This document shows positions 49,408-60,863 of a DNA stretch of 64,000 nt, piece by piece. The notes under the pieces are model-generated. The model had not been told where the DNA came from. It saw only the letters and a program-made list of their open reading frames with translations, and made no database searches. The DNA comes from Diadophis punctatus similis (taxonomy: Eukaryota; Chordata; Lepidosauria; Squamata; Dipsadidae): positions 48,651,859-48,715,858 of the forward strand of contig JALIGW010000001.1 of the NCBI GenBank assembly GCA_023053685.1. The letters are read 5' to 3'. The stretch's first letter is position 1. Each line of letters opens with the position of its first letter. The position numbers were made by a program, and so were the translations under genes.

Positions 49408-50068
49408 CTGCAGTAGTACAGAGTGGAGGTGAAACAGAAAAAGCAGCAAAAAAAAAAAAAAAAGGACACTGGTCATGATTGAACATAATACATAGAGAAT
49501 TCAACCAAGAGGTTTATATTATATTGGCCTGTCCTTTTTCCTATGATTATCTATTGCTTATTTTCACTTCAATTATCATAGCATCCCTACACCAAGTCCA
49601 CCTATTCTTAAATCAAAGGCCAGTCCCTGCTGCAGAGACTCCTAAACGCGATCCTAAAATTCTTTCTGTACTTGGCTCTAGTTCTCTCTTATAGCTCCCT
49701 ATAAAATAAAGCAAGATGAGATTATTGGCAGCAGGATCAGACTCAAATCTCAACTCATGCTTCTACCTTACTTTGCTGAAAGTAGCATTTGCCTTGTCCT
49801 GCTGTTAGCTTGCATGTAAGATTTTCTTTTTGCTACAGACCCCACATGTTGCTTTCCTATTTCACAAGTCTCCTCCCCTCATTTCAGATGAATAAATAGA
49901 AGGAACAGGACTTTTCATATTATGGAACAGTCTGCTCTGGAAGACCTGCTAAGATACATGCGTTATGGCCTTTAAAATAAGTTAGATGGAAACCAATGCA
50001 CTCTACTGATTCCTGGTATGTAAGAAATGACAATTTTCTGATCATTTGCTTGTTTCAATGCCCTAATG

Positions 50069-50214
50069 CAGGGGTTGCCAAACTATGGTTCTTTGAGGAC
50101 CTGTGGACTTCAACTCCCAGAATTCCTGAGCCAGCCATGCATGCATGGCTGGCTCAGGAATTCTGGGAGTTGAAGTCCACAGGTCCTCAAAGAACCATAG
50201 TTTGGCAACCCCTG
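50069..50214. mobile_element. 146-bp palindromic MITE, copy 1 (INTS7 intron)
   Basis: Almost perfect palindrome: CAGGGGTTGCCAAACTATGG ... CCATAGTTTGGCAACCCCTG, with arms containing GTGGACTTCAACTCCCAGAA and centre CATGCATGCATGG. Perfect 8-bp duplication CCCTAATG at 50061-50068 and 50215-50222. Confidence 0.95.
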
Positions 50215-51244
50215 CCCTAATGTTTCAGTGATATGTTAATATATACTGTATATGTAAAACTGTATTATTAGGGATATTGCAGGGATCTAATGTCTTTGAA
50301 CATAAAATAGTTATTGCTTTAAAATATCAGCATACCACTTTTCAGTAAATTCCAAAACAGTTTAATAATTTTCTATATATAACATCTACTTTTGATTCCA
50401 CACAACTTGAAAAATTAAACAAAATTAGATTACATAACTGACAAACAAAATTGGATCACAAAACTATACTGTTTTGGAGTGTTTTAAGAAATTAACTGCC
50501 AAAGACCTTCTACAGAAAAATGCCTTCTACAGAAAAATGCACAAAGGGGGAAGAAATATTTTGTGGGAGTTCTCTAAATGTTGGACCTGTACCTGACAAG
50601 GTCATGCTTTTTATGGAGGTCATTCCAATTCCAATTTAAAGGGGAATATCCAGCAGGATTTTATTAAACAGATCTTTAAGTGGTGGTGGAAGTAAAATCT
50701 AGCCTGAAACAATAATGCCTAGATAAAGATGTGACAGCCATTTTCACATACCGCAAGAAATGCGCCACAGAAAACAACTATCAGTTTTCTGCTCTCAAAA
50801 GCATTGGATATAGAATATTGACCATAAGTTACAAGAAGGCAGACCTCAGTTGACATTAAGAAAAAATGTGCAAACAACGGAAATTTTATTACAGAGCCAT
50901 CATAACTCTTAGGGGGCATCTGCCTTAGATTCCCTTTTTCAGGATCGATTTCTATGACTGAAGAGAAGGTGATGAAGACTCAGACTCAATGAGTGGTGAA
51001 ACTGGCAGTTACAGATTTGGAGAATGCCACTGTGTGAAAGACCTTTATGGTGCTAGAGATGGATTGGAAAAGTAATAGGCTTTTATCCCTATTTTTCATT
51101 TTGCCTTGGTCAAAGCAGGCCTCACAGAACATCTTGAATCCTCAATGTGTCACTTCCCTCAGTACCAATAATGACAGCACAGAGACTTAAAAACTCTGTG
51201 GGCAGTGGAACATTTATTTATTATTAGAGTGATGCATATATCTA

Positions 51245-51483
51245 TAGCAATAGCAATAGCACTTAGACTTATATACCGCTTCATAGTGCTTTACAGCCCT
51301 CTCTAAGCGGTTTACAGAGTTCAGCATATTGCCCCCAACAATCTGGGTCCTCATTTTACCCACCTCGGAAGGATGGAAGGCTGAGTCAACCTTGAGCCTA
51401 GTGAGATTTGAACAGCTGAACTGCTGAACTAGCAATCAGCTGAAGGTCGCAATGCTGCTTTTAACCACTGCGGTATCTCAGCT
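51245..51483 (-). mobile_element. tRNA-derived squamate SINE, minus strand
   Basis: Starts TAGCAATAGCAATAGCACTT and runs in reverse through CAATCTGGGTCCTCATTTTA and GGAAGGCTGAGTCAACC to AACCACTGCGGTATCTCAGC. Very similar to the 4441 copy. Confidence 0.92.
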
Positions 51484-52022
51484 ACCCATCTTGTAAATGT
51501 AACTCCTGATTGATCTCTTAAAAAGATATGGAAGCCACCATACTATTTGTGGGACATGTTAGGAAGCTTAGAGAAAGATAAGGAAGTTACAACAGCTTTG
51601 ATTCTGCTTTGCTTAAGGCTTGCTCCAACCCGGTGGCTCACAAATTAAAAAGACAATTATGACAAGCCTCTTCAGTAAACAAGTAGCAATGGTTAGGTAA
51701 CTAATATAGTGCTTTCAGCAAAGAAGAAGCATACACTACAGGAAGAAAATTTGTTCCTGTAATGCTATATATACCACTTGTAAAGGGGACTCTTGTAGCC
51801 ATAGGGCAAATATCAGGCAACTGCAGTGGTAAGACAAGTTTTCCTTATAAATCACTCAAGGAACATGAAGAAGAATTGAGAGAAAAATATGAAAAATAAC
51901 ACAAGAGCAATTTATTTTAACAACCATGGTAACACTTTTGTGGTCTAAAATTTTTTTAAGGGGTTTAGTGGGAACTATGACTAGTGATGTGATACTTGTG
52001 GGGGTAAAGTTCCCACCAAACA

Positions 52023-52198
52023 CAGGTAATCCTCATTTAGTAACTACAAATGGGACTGGCAACTTGCTTGTTAAGCGGGTGCTATGTAAAACTGCCTGCG
52101 CTTACTTCAGCTTTCGTTCGTCCTACATAACTTTTTGTAAATGTGAGGATTGGTCATCACCATTATAACTAAAAACAGTCATTAAATGGGGACTACCT
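52023..52198. mobile_element. Short relative of the GTAGTCCTCGACTTA family
   Basis: Ends CAGGTAATCCTCATTTAGTA and ATTAAATGGGGACTACCTG; interior ACTGGCAACTTGCTTGTTAA. An internally shortened version. Confidence 0.65.
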
Positions 52199-52220
52199 GC
52201 AATTTCTCCAGACTCTAGGA

Positions 52221-52366
52221 CAGGGGTGGCCAAACTATGGTTCTTTGAGGACCTGTGGACTTCAACTCCCAGAATTCCTGAGCTAGCCATGCATGCATGA
52301 CTGGCTCAGGAATTCTGGGAGTTGAAGTCCACAGGTCCTCAAAGAACCATAGTTTGGCCACCCCTG
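52221..52366. mobile_element. 146-bp palindromic MITE, copy 2 (same intron)
   Basis: Same length and sequence as the copy at 50069 with only a few differences (GGGGTGGCC in place of GGGGTTGCC, a changed centre). The 8-bp flanks CTCTAGGA (52213-52220) and CTCTAAGA (52367-52374) match at 7 of 8. Ends 117 bp from the INTS7 exon at 52484. Confidence 0.94.
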
Positions 52367-52483
52367 CTCTAAGAGGTTCAAAGGGGCTTTGCATAGATGT
52401 GTAACGCATGTGAGTAATCACAGAGAATCATTATAAAGAAGTATGTTCACACAATAACAAAGCAGGTAGATCAGGTCACTTGC

Positions 52484-52678
52484 CTGGTTGGAAATACGAC
52501 CACATCGCTGGAGATCACTGCCTGAAGTCATGGCAATTGTTGTGGCAATGGCAGGTGGGGGACTAGTCTTCAGGCTATTACAGGTGCAAATGAGCTGAGA
52601 GAAAGCCTGGAGAAGGTCAATGCGTAATTTAACAAACCCACACTGAAAGCTCAAAGGGTTAAGTGGTGTGCTGGCAGC
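52484..52678 (-). CDS. INTS7: INTS7 exon with a GC splice donor, 65 codons
   Basis: Phase 0 at both ends; acceptor TTTTTTTCCTCCCAG. Reads AASTPLNPLSFQCGFVKLRI, DLLQAFSQLICTCNSLKTSP, PPAIATTIAMTSGSDLQRCG and RISNQ. The donor is CAG|GCAAGT, a classic GC-AG donor; the only nearby GT would add four bases and break the frame. Confidence 0.97.
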
Positions 52679-53485
52679 CTGGGAGGAAAAAAAACCAGGT
52701 AAAGGCATAACTTGGAGATTCATAATCTGAGTCCAAAGTAAGCAAGTTCATAAATAATAATCTAGTAAATGGTTGGAAATGATTTTCCAAAGAGGAAAAG
52801 AGGCCTTGTCTAGATAGTGAGGGATTATTTATTTAAAGCAGCAAACCACTTACACAAATGACTGTGCAGATGGTAGTTTCTGCTTATGTTTTGAGATTGC
52901 TGCAATTTGCATTGGGGGCTAGTGGACTATATTTAACATATAGATTACCAAACCAATATTATTTGCACAATGCTCTATTATGGTGACCTAGTATAGTAGT
53001 TCTTCACCTACTTCACTGAGCCAATTAAATCATCTTCAGAAGAGAAGAGGAAGTGGGGAACAGGACTTGTTTTCCAATAAGAAACAAACAATTAGCGAAT
53101 GTAATATTTCAAGGACAAGATGGTACAATGGATTACTGTCCTGTTGTTATGGAATACGTTATGATACTATGGTTTTCTAATATTCTTAAACTCGAATTAC
53201 CTAATCTGATTCTTGAATTATCCTTTGAATTCAAGCTAAGGAATAATTGCAGGATAAAGGAAAAGAAACATAAAGAAAGAGGGAAAATGCCAAGAGGGCA
53301 CTTGTAAGGAACATCTAGGCATCAGATCAGATGCTTTTTGCAGCGATGAACATCTTATCATGACTTTGTTAATGTTGACCGCAACATTTTATTTGCCCAG
53401 TTTTTAAATATCCTCTTAAAGGGCAGAGCCAAAGGCACTCCAAATAACCAAGAAAACATTTGTCCAGTGAGAGGAATAATTATAT

Positions 53486-53625
53486 CAGCAATCCCCAACC
53501 TTTCTGGCTCCACTGACCAGTGGGGGAAGCGGAGGGACGGTTTCACATACACAACCTAGATCCCCTGCATGCTCAGATGAAGCTCCACTCGCCTGTCACT
53601 CACCCGACCCGGTTGGGGACCCCTG
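53486..53625. mobile_element. hAT-like MITE (CCCCAACC family)
   Basis: Ends CAGCAATCCCCAACCTTTCT and CCCGGTTGGGGACCCCTG. Flanks AATTATAT and AGTTATAT match at 7 of 8. 140 bp, no ORF. Confidence 0.75.
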
Positions 53626-54030
53626 AGTTATATGATCACATTTGTATAGTTTCATCAAATAAAAAGCTATTACAAGGTTAATAAAGACTCCACCTGACAC
53701 TGGTAAAAGCCTTGATGTTCATATATCCTTTCCATTCAAATTAGTCCATTTTCATAGCATTAGGCAATTAAATACATTTTCTGCTCTATATAAACTGTTT
53801 CATTTCTGCTTAGGTAAGGTTGACAAATTGCCTTGTTCTGGAGACAGAAATGACAATTGTACAACACAAGAATGAAGGAATTTGGCTAACCTAATAAGTA
53901 AGCCATTTTCCCATTCTTTTCTTTCTATCATACCAAGTGACTTGCTTCGAAGACATAATTTCTATATTCAGAAAATCTACAGAATAAATATAGACAGCCT
54001 ATGTTTGTAAAAGCTCAAAAGGAAATTTTA

Positions 54031-54835
54031 CAAGTAGTCCTTTACTTACAAACACTCATTTAAAGATAGTTTGGAGTTATGATCATACTGAAAAAAGTGA
54101 TTTATAACTCATCCTTTAGGTTTTGACAGTCATACCAACCCTATGGTCACGTGATTGCAATTTGGGTGCTTGGCAACTGGCTTGTATTTAAAAATGGCCG
54201 CAATGGCCTGTAGTCACGATTGCAATATGTGACCTTCTCAGCCGGCCTTCAACAAGCAAAGTCAATGAGGAAATCCAGATTCACTTGATGATCACATGAT
54301 TTATTTAAAGACTGTGTGATTCACTTAAAGACTGTGATGATTTGCTTAATTTGCTTAACCCTAGGGCTATCAATAGATATAAACTAAATGTATTCCGCTC
54401 TAATCTTGATTGCAGAAAATACGACTTCTGCAATAGAGTAGTAAATGTCTGGAACACTTTACCTGATCCTGTTGTTGGTTTCTCTAACCCCCATACCTTT
54501 TACCTTAAACTGACTACTGTGGACCTTACACGTTTCTTAAGAGGTCCCTAAGGGGGCGTGCATACCGTCCCTGTTCTACTGTACTCATTTGTATGTACTC
54601 GTTTTATGTGTTTATGGCTATGTTTTGCTTCTTTATATCCATTTATTTGTGTCATTTTTTCATGTGTCCTGTTTCCTTGCACTTGTTGACAAACAAACAA
54701 ACAAACAAACAAACAAATGACTGCTGTAAAAATGGTTGTAAAATTGAGCCTGGTCATGTGATGACACTTAACAACTATATCCCTTAGATATCAAAATTCT
54801 GGTCCCAATTGTGGTTGTAAGTTGAGGACTACCTA
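54031..54835. mobile_element. GTAGTCCTCGACTTA-family element split by a LINE
   Basis: Left end CAAGTAGTCCTTTACTTACA, right end TTGTAAGTTGAGGACTACCT. The middle is broken by a CR1-like LINE 3' end at 54341-54717. Confidence 0.8.
54341..54717 (+). mobile_element. CR1-like LINE 3' end nested in the element above
   Basis: Plus frame gives RYKLNVFRSNLDCRKYDFCN, RVVNVWNTLPDPVV and VDLTRFLRG, the same C terminus as at 9942 and 27300. It ends in an (ACAA)n tail at 54689-54717. The repeat ATTTGCTTAA is seen at its left border. Confidence 0.9.
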
Positions 54836-56117
54836 TGACACTTATATCTATAATATGGATTTCAATATTTAATCATCGCATCTGTACCTCATTTTTCTTT
54901 CAGGGAACTTAGAGCCCAGTAAAATGGGAGCATCAGAGTAAACTTGGGAAGCAAATAATAGGCCCAGCCTCAAAGGTAAGTGAGAATTTGACCACAGGGT
55001 TCTCAAATTCAAAATTTGGTGTTCTAATTTACACCAAATTGGCTGATGAGTCACTTTGTGAATGAAGCTTTATAAACGTATTTTAAACCTCGACTTCATT
55101 TCTTTTCCTCATCTGCTTTACTAACACATCTCAAAATTATGTGGCAAATTCAGCATTTCTGAGATGAATAATTCGGTTGCATATCCTCTGCCTCATTAGA
55201 ATATATGCAGTAGGCAAGTTAACCTCTCTTTTTAAATGCTTCAGGAATGTGGAACATAATTGTATTCCTGCAAAAGCCACATTTTTATTAATTAAAAAAA
55301 ATAAGCTTGTGGGAAGAAGGATCTCTCTTTGCAGAAAGGAACTTTGGCACTTGACTGATTATACCAAGAATCAAAGATTGCTCATATTGCAGTCAAAAAT
55401 GTTAGTGTTCTGACTCTGCCTCCTCCATACTCACTCTTGGATGAAAAGTTAATGCATGTATCAAAGCAATTCATGGTGTGCTCACACCTACACTCTTACA
55501 CAGCAGTATTTTGTGACTGAAATTACTGTGGGAGTAAACTAGCTCCACAATAAATGAAGTTATTGAGAAACTAAACACTCCTCCTTTCCACATTGCCCAC
55601 ACTGCTAGTTCAGTGAGGGACACACCCTTGAGTTTGCTTCTGTAACAATAAAGAATTTCATTGCTAAAGGTGCAAGAAATTTTCCCCTGTTCTTTTTAAA
55701 ACAGTAGATGTATCTGGGTTTCAAATAATCCAGGCATAGATTACAGTCTACAAAGAGGCTTCCAGACTTCCCAGTTTGGCCAGCCTTTGGACAACGGATA
55801 AAAAGGAGGACCAGAGAAGCAAAGAAAAGGATATATCAGGCAGGATTTTCACATGCACCTTTGGAACGCCCCACTAACTGTATTTGATTCTTCTTCAGAA
55901 AGGGAGGAAGCTTATGGGAGCACCTGTCCAGGTCTGAGCCTACCACCCTACTAGGAAATGATGGAATCTCCAGCTCCTAAATAAGAACACACTGAATCAC
56001 TGCTGAAATCTCAGTTCCAGCCAAAGCTTTTTCTGAACCATGATATATAAAGCTTCTATTGGTTTTCCAAGGACACAGAAGGCTATAGCTCAAAACAGAA
56101 GAAATAAAAGATTGTTC
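54836..56117 (-). other. INTS7: INTS7 intron portion, nothing further seen
   Basis: No exon, RNA gene or repeat recognised. Confidence 0.55.
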
Positions 56118-56502
56118 CAGGTAGTCCTCGACTTACGACCGCAATTGAGCCCAAATTTTCTGTTGCTAAGTGAGATGTTTAAGTGAGTGCTGCCCCATTT
56201 TACGACCTTTCTTGTCACAGTTGTTAAGTGAATCATTGCAGTTGATAAGTTACCGTACTAACCCAGCTGTTAAATCGAATCTGGCTTCCCCATTGGCTTT
56301 CCTTGTCAGAAGGTTGCAAAAAGTGATTGCACTGCAACCGTCATAAATGTGAATCAGTTGCCAAGCATCTGAACTTTGATCACATGACCATGGGGATGCT
56401 GCAAAGGTCTTAACTGTGAAAAAACGGTTATAAGTCACTTTTTTCAGTGCCGTAACTTTGAACGGTCACCAAATGAATTGTTGAAAGCCAAGAACTACTT
56501 GT
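56118..56502 (+). mobile_element. GTAGTCCTCGACTTA-family inverted-repeat element, full length
   Basis: Starts CAGGTAGTCCTCGACTTACG, includes CTTGTCACAGTTGTTAAGTG and GATCACATGACCATGGGGAT, ends GCCAAGAACTACTTG. Sits 46 bp from the INTS7 exon at 56549. Confidence 0.87.
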
Positions 56503-56548
56503 ACTTTGACTAACAGCTCTGCAAAAGAAAAAAGAAAAAAATACTGAC

Positions 56549-56755
56549 CGTTAAAGAAGCTATTCCTTTGTGATAAGATTTTAGTGACTCAGCAATGCAA
56601 GTAAGGGCAGAGCTGTAATCGTCCTCTTGCAGCCCTGTTAAGCACTGCTCTGCATGGGAGAATTCCTTCAGACTGTTCAGCCAGAAGTAGAAGTGTTCTG
56701 AAGCTACCTGGGTCAGCAGGCTTTGATAAAGCTCTTTGGCCATGCCATGATTGCC
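56549..56755 (-). CDS. INTS7: INTS7 exon, 69 codons
   Basis: Phase 0 at both ends; acceptor ACCCTTTGTAG, donor ACG|GTCAGT. Reads GNHGMAKELYQSLLTQVASE, HFYFWLNSLKEFSHAEQCLT, GLQEDDYSSALTCIAESLKS and YHKGIASLT. Highly conserved with vertebrate INTS7. Confidence 0.97.
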
Positions 56756-56849
56756 CTACAAAGGGTAAATGCAAACAGATGCAATTCGCAGGAAGGCAGC
56801 AGAAAATTCTCTATACTTAAACATAGGAGATAGCAATAAACATATATCT

Positions 56850-57580
56850 TTTAATTTTTTTCCACCAAACTTACACAAACATCCATACATATACCATATT
56901 ATCAAAACATCCATAATTATATATTTCTATCCAAAATATCAAACATATATCCATAGTTTGCTCCTTTTATACTTTTCTTTCCAGTCTGCTTTCCTTCTAG
57001 ATTTCATACTACTCCCCTCCCTCTATCTCCCTCTCTCCCTCTACCTTCTTTCTCCCTCTCTCCCTCTTTCCTACTTCTCTCCTCTCTCTCCCCCCTTCCT
57101 TTCTACTTCCTCTTTCTCCCTCTTATCCTTCCCTGAGCACATCTAGTCATAATCCATTTTATGGTTAGCAGACTAGCAATTCATAAACCCTAACTTCATT
57201 CCAACATCGGAGCTATTTCTTAAACTTATATCTTTCCCTTTATCTATATTTATATATTTAATATATTCTTCCAGGTATATCTACTATTGTTCTAATGCTG
57301 CCTCCTTCCTCCTATTTTTGTCGCCTGGGTCTACCACCTCTAATTTTCAACTTTCTTCCAAATTAATCGCTATGGCTTAACTTCCAAAAATATTCATAAT
57401 CTCTTATACCTCTTGATTTTAGGCCATAATACTCCCTCTCCTCAATTGATATCTTTACTCATCTTTTTTTTTTAGTTCTATCATTTTTAAATGCCCTAGA
57501 TTTCTAGTTTCTTTTCCCCTTTCATATCTCCCTTCCAACTTCCTTGCCCAAATCAAACTTGCTGGCAACCTTCTCTTCTG
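56850..57580. other. Pyrimidine-rich intronic stretch
   Basis: Plus strand is strongly C/T-rich, densest at 56980-57130 with CTCCCTCTCTCC-type runs. Could be the non-coding end of an unrecognised LINE (it ends near the GT repeat), or simple low-complexity sequence. Confidence 0.4.
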
Positions 57581-57599
57581 TGCTGTAATAGTGCCTGTG

Positions 57600-57641
<42 letters not shown>
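57600..57641. repeat. (GT)n microsatellite
   Basis: About 40 bp of GT. Confidence 0.97.
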
Positions 57642-57644
<3 letters not shown>

Positions 57645-57689
57645 TACACACATTCTCTCTCTCCCCCCCCCCAACAGCTGCCCGAATAG

Positions 57690-58362
57690 CATATATTTAT
57701 TTATTTATTTATTTATTAAAATTTCTATGCCGCCCAACTCCCGAGGGACTCTGGGCGGCTCACAGCATGTATAGAAACATAAACAGGTAAAAACAATTTT
57801 GTTAAAAAGCCATATTAAAATACTATCCAAATTTAAAAATAACTTTCATTCATACCCCGCCTGCCGGAAGAGCCAAGTTTTTATTGCTTTACGGAAGGCC
57901 AGCAGGGTGGGGATAGTCCTGATCTCTGGAGGGAGCTGGTTCCAAAGGGAGGGGGCTCCCACAGAGAAGGCTCTCCCCCTCGGCCCCGCCAGCCGGCATT
58001 GCTTGGTCGATGGGACCTGGAGGAGACCCGCTCTGTGGGACCTAACCGGTCGTAGGGAGGTATGCGGCAGGATGCAGTCCCGAAGGTAACCTGGCCCTGA
58101 GCCATGTAGGGCTTTAAAGGTAACGACCAACAGCTTGAATTGGATCCGGAGACTAATGGGCAGCCAATGCAGCTGGCGGAGAATCGGTGTTACGTGGGTG
58201 CATCTAGGTACACCCACCACAGCTCGCGCAGCTGCATTTTGCACCAATTGCAGTCGCCGGACACTCTTCAGGGGTAGCCCCATGTAGAGCGCATTGCAGT
58301 AATCTAGCCATGAGGTGATAAGGGCATGAGCGACTGTGAGAAGTGCCTCCTTCTCCAAGTAG
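57690..58362 (-). mobile_element. L2-type LINE 3' portion with a 170-residue open RT end
   Basis: Minus frame 58358-57846 is open: EALLTVAHALITSWLDYCNA, LVQNAAARAVVGVPR, HVTPILRQLHWLPI, FKALHGSGPGYLRD and SLWNQLPPEIRTIPTLLAFR, ending LFRQAGYE. The 3' end has GCCGCCCAGAGTCCCTCGGG and an AAAT tail (57690-57718). The best preserved L2 piece in the window, probably the youngest, but truncated at its 5' end. Confidence 0.95.
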
Positions 58363-59200
58363 GGTCACAATATACAGCATATGATACTGCACTGTGCTCT
58401 CCGTAACACCACGTAAGTTGCACACAAATAATTTGATTTGCCAAGAAAATTAATGTTGACTAAGTGGCATTTGTTACCAGAATTTAATCTGGCACATTGA
58501 AGCCAGAAGAGATTCTAGTAGCTTACAAAGAAAAAGATACCTGATCTCGAATGAGGCTTACATTCTCCCTTGAAAGTTGTCTTCACTTTAGATCTGCTCC
58601 TGAACCCAGTACTGAAACCGAATGCTAAGATTTCAGTAGAGGTCAAAAGGGAATCTCCCTAGGGAAAATTTAGAGTGCCAGATGTGCCTTTTCCAGGATA
58701 TATCTTATAAATTTATAATGCATAAACAATGCATACTGTATACACATACACATGCACACATATAAATTTATAAATTTATATTACTTATAAAACTAATAAA
58801 GGCAGGGGGGGAACTCTAATAATCTGCTCACATTATTGCTTCACACTAATTACAGGGAGAATATGACTTTCCTGACAAATCAATTCCACTAATTACCAAT
58901 TTGTTTTCAGCCATCATGATTTGTAAAACATTGCCAAAGATGGGATATGGCTGTCTAAAAAAACCCATTTGTACTATAGAAGCTTACTTTAGGTTTGCCA
59001 TCATTAGAAGTATGGCTGATGGAAATGTGAGGTAGAATTGTTCTTCATACTGTAGCTATTCCCAGGCTCTGAAAGTTTCTGCCGAGTCTCTTTCAGGCCA
59101 GTTCTCCCTTTGCTGCATTCCACCAACAGACAAAGCCAATTTCTATTTAGGTAGGTCTCTTAACACTTAGGTGGGTTTTAACTGATGAAGTTGAGAACAT
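58363..59200 (-). other. INTS7: INTS7 intron portion, nothing further seen
   Basis: AT-rich with short TATAAATT repeats near 58755-58790. No exon-like frame. Confidence 0.55.
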
Positions 59201-59204
59201 ACAC

Positions 59205-59563
59205 AGAGTCGGCCTCCTCCAGGTCCCGTCGACCAAACAATGTCGGTTGGCGGGGCCGAGGGGGAGGGCCTTCTCTGTGGGAGCTCCCTCCCTGTGGAAC
59301 CAGCTCCCCCTGGAGATCAGGACTATCCCCACCCTGCTGGCCTTCCGGAAAGCAATAAAAACTTGGCTCTTCCGGCAGGCGGGGTGAAAGCGTGACGATA
59401 CTCTTTTAATTTTTATATGTTATATGTTTTTTAACTATTGTATTTTATTGCACTGTATTGTCGAAATGGATCCGAATATGTTGTGAGCCGCCCAGAGTCC
59501 CTAGGGAGTTGGGCGGCATACAAATCCATTAAATTAAATTAAATTAAATTAAATTAAATATCT
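59205..59563 (+). mobile_element. L2-type LINE 3' end
   Basis: Plus strand GGCCTCCTCCAGGTCCCGTC, then the LWNQLPLEIRTIPTLLAFRK-type coding end and the tail GAGCCGCCCAGAGTCCCTAG ... GGGCGGCATACAAATCC. Ends in an (AAATT)n run (59524-59560). Confidence 0.92.
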
Positions 59564-59726
59564 GAAAATGTATTTATTGTGCTTTTGATTACATTGTTTT
59601 ATCTACTTGTTAGCCCACTGGGTATCATCTATTGAAGGAAAGAAGGATTTACTTTATATAAATGATATAAACTACATAAATTATTTCACATCTTCAATTC
59701 TGTTTTAAATCCTTTTCCAAATAAAT

Positions 59727-59957
59727 AGAGTCATGGTGGCGCAGTGGTTAGAATACAGTATTGCAGGCTAATTCGGCCAACTGCCAGCAGTTCGAGTCAC
59801 AGGGGCTCAAGGTTGACTCAGCCTTCCATCCTTCTGAGGTTCGTAAAGCGAGGACTCAGATTGTTGGGGGCAATATGCTGACTCTCTAAACCACTTAGAG
59901 AGTGCTGTAAAGCACTATGAAGCGGCATATAAGTCTAAATGCTAAGTGCTATTACTA
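59727..59957 (+). mobile_element. tRNA-derived squamate SINE
   Basis: AGAGTCATGGTGGCGCAGTGG head, GGTTGACTCAGCCTTCCATC and the GCATATAAGTCTAAATGCTA end. Lies 173 bp from the INTS7 exon at 60130. Confidence 0.9.
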
Positions 59958-60129
59958 AAGTTAATAAAAAATACAACGGTTTTACATGAGAAGAGTCGGG
60001 CACCTGCCTCTGCTATATGCATGCTCTGTATGATTTCCTTGGAAAGCAAAATTTCTATAAAGCATAGAAAAAAACCCACAAAAAGTTTCATGTATTAAGA
60101 AACCTGATTTATATTTATGGACCACATAC

Positions 60130-60267
60130 CATTCTTGAAGCTTGCCTGGCTATCCTATAAGCAGTCCAACCATTTGAATCATTTTCAAGCTGTTGTTTGA
60201 TAACAGCTTTCACTTCAGAAGATAATGTCTTCTGACTGGCGACGAATATCACAGTAGCAAGAGAAAC
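60130..60267 (-). CDS. INTS7: INTS7 exon, 46 codons (most upstream exon in the window)
   Basis: Acceptor TTTCTCTCATTAG, donor ATG|GTATGTG, phase 0 at both ends. Reads VSLATVIFVASQKTLSSEVK, AVIKQQLENDSNGWTAYRIA and RQASRM. The preceding exon is not found between 60268 and 64000, so that intron is longer than 3.7 kb. Confidence 0.96.
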
Positions 60268-60369
60268 CTAATGAGAGAAAAAAAATCAAAAGCAAAAAGT
60301 TGAAGAAAAAGTAATCCACATAAGGGCTTGACAGAATGCTGAATTGGATGAACATCAACAATTTGACTA

Positions 60370-60523
60370 CAGTAGCCCTTGACTTACAACAATTGGGACC
60401 GGAACTTCAATTGTTAAGCGAAGCAGTCATTAAGTGAATTCCACCCAATTTTACAACCTTCTTTGCTGTGGTTAAGTGAATCACAGAGATCGTTAAATGA
60501 ACCACATGATTGTTAAGTGAATT
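60370..60523. mobile_element. Left part of a GTAGTCCTCGACTTA-family element
   Basis: CAGTAGCCCTTGACTTACAA then repeated TTAAGTGAAT units; cut off where CR1 tail sequence begins. Confidence 0.75.
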
Positions 60524-60525
60524 TT

Positions 60526-60592
60526 CCTTGAGCAGTGGGTTGGACTAGAAGACCTCTAAGGTCCCTTCCAACTCTGTTATTTTGCATTCTAT
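60526..60592 (+). mobile_element. CR1 3' terminal fragment
   Basis: GGTTGGACTAGAAGACCTC, AAGGTCCCTTCCAACTCTG and a TTATTTTGCATTCT end, the same tail as the CR1 at 22650. Confidence 0.85.
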
Positions 60593-60863
60593 AAATACAA
60601 TACCCAGGATATTTTTTAAAGTGTGGGCAAACCCAAATCTGAATAAAATCATCATACCGAGAAACACATTAGCGTTTTCCATAATTATTCTAATCATTCC
60701 TTATAATGAGGTATAGGACTATTTTATTCTATAATGATAGAATAAAACTTCCTTCCTTTGCAGCTGTCAAACATTAGGGCAATTTTCTAACTGAAAAAAA
60801 AATATCTTGTGATCTCAGGATAGGACTGACTGTAGCAAATGTGCACCCATTTACTTTATATAT

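Noticed and set aside
57799..58089. 96-residue plus ORF
   Set aside because: Antisense shadow of the L2 reverse transcriptase end on the minus strand.
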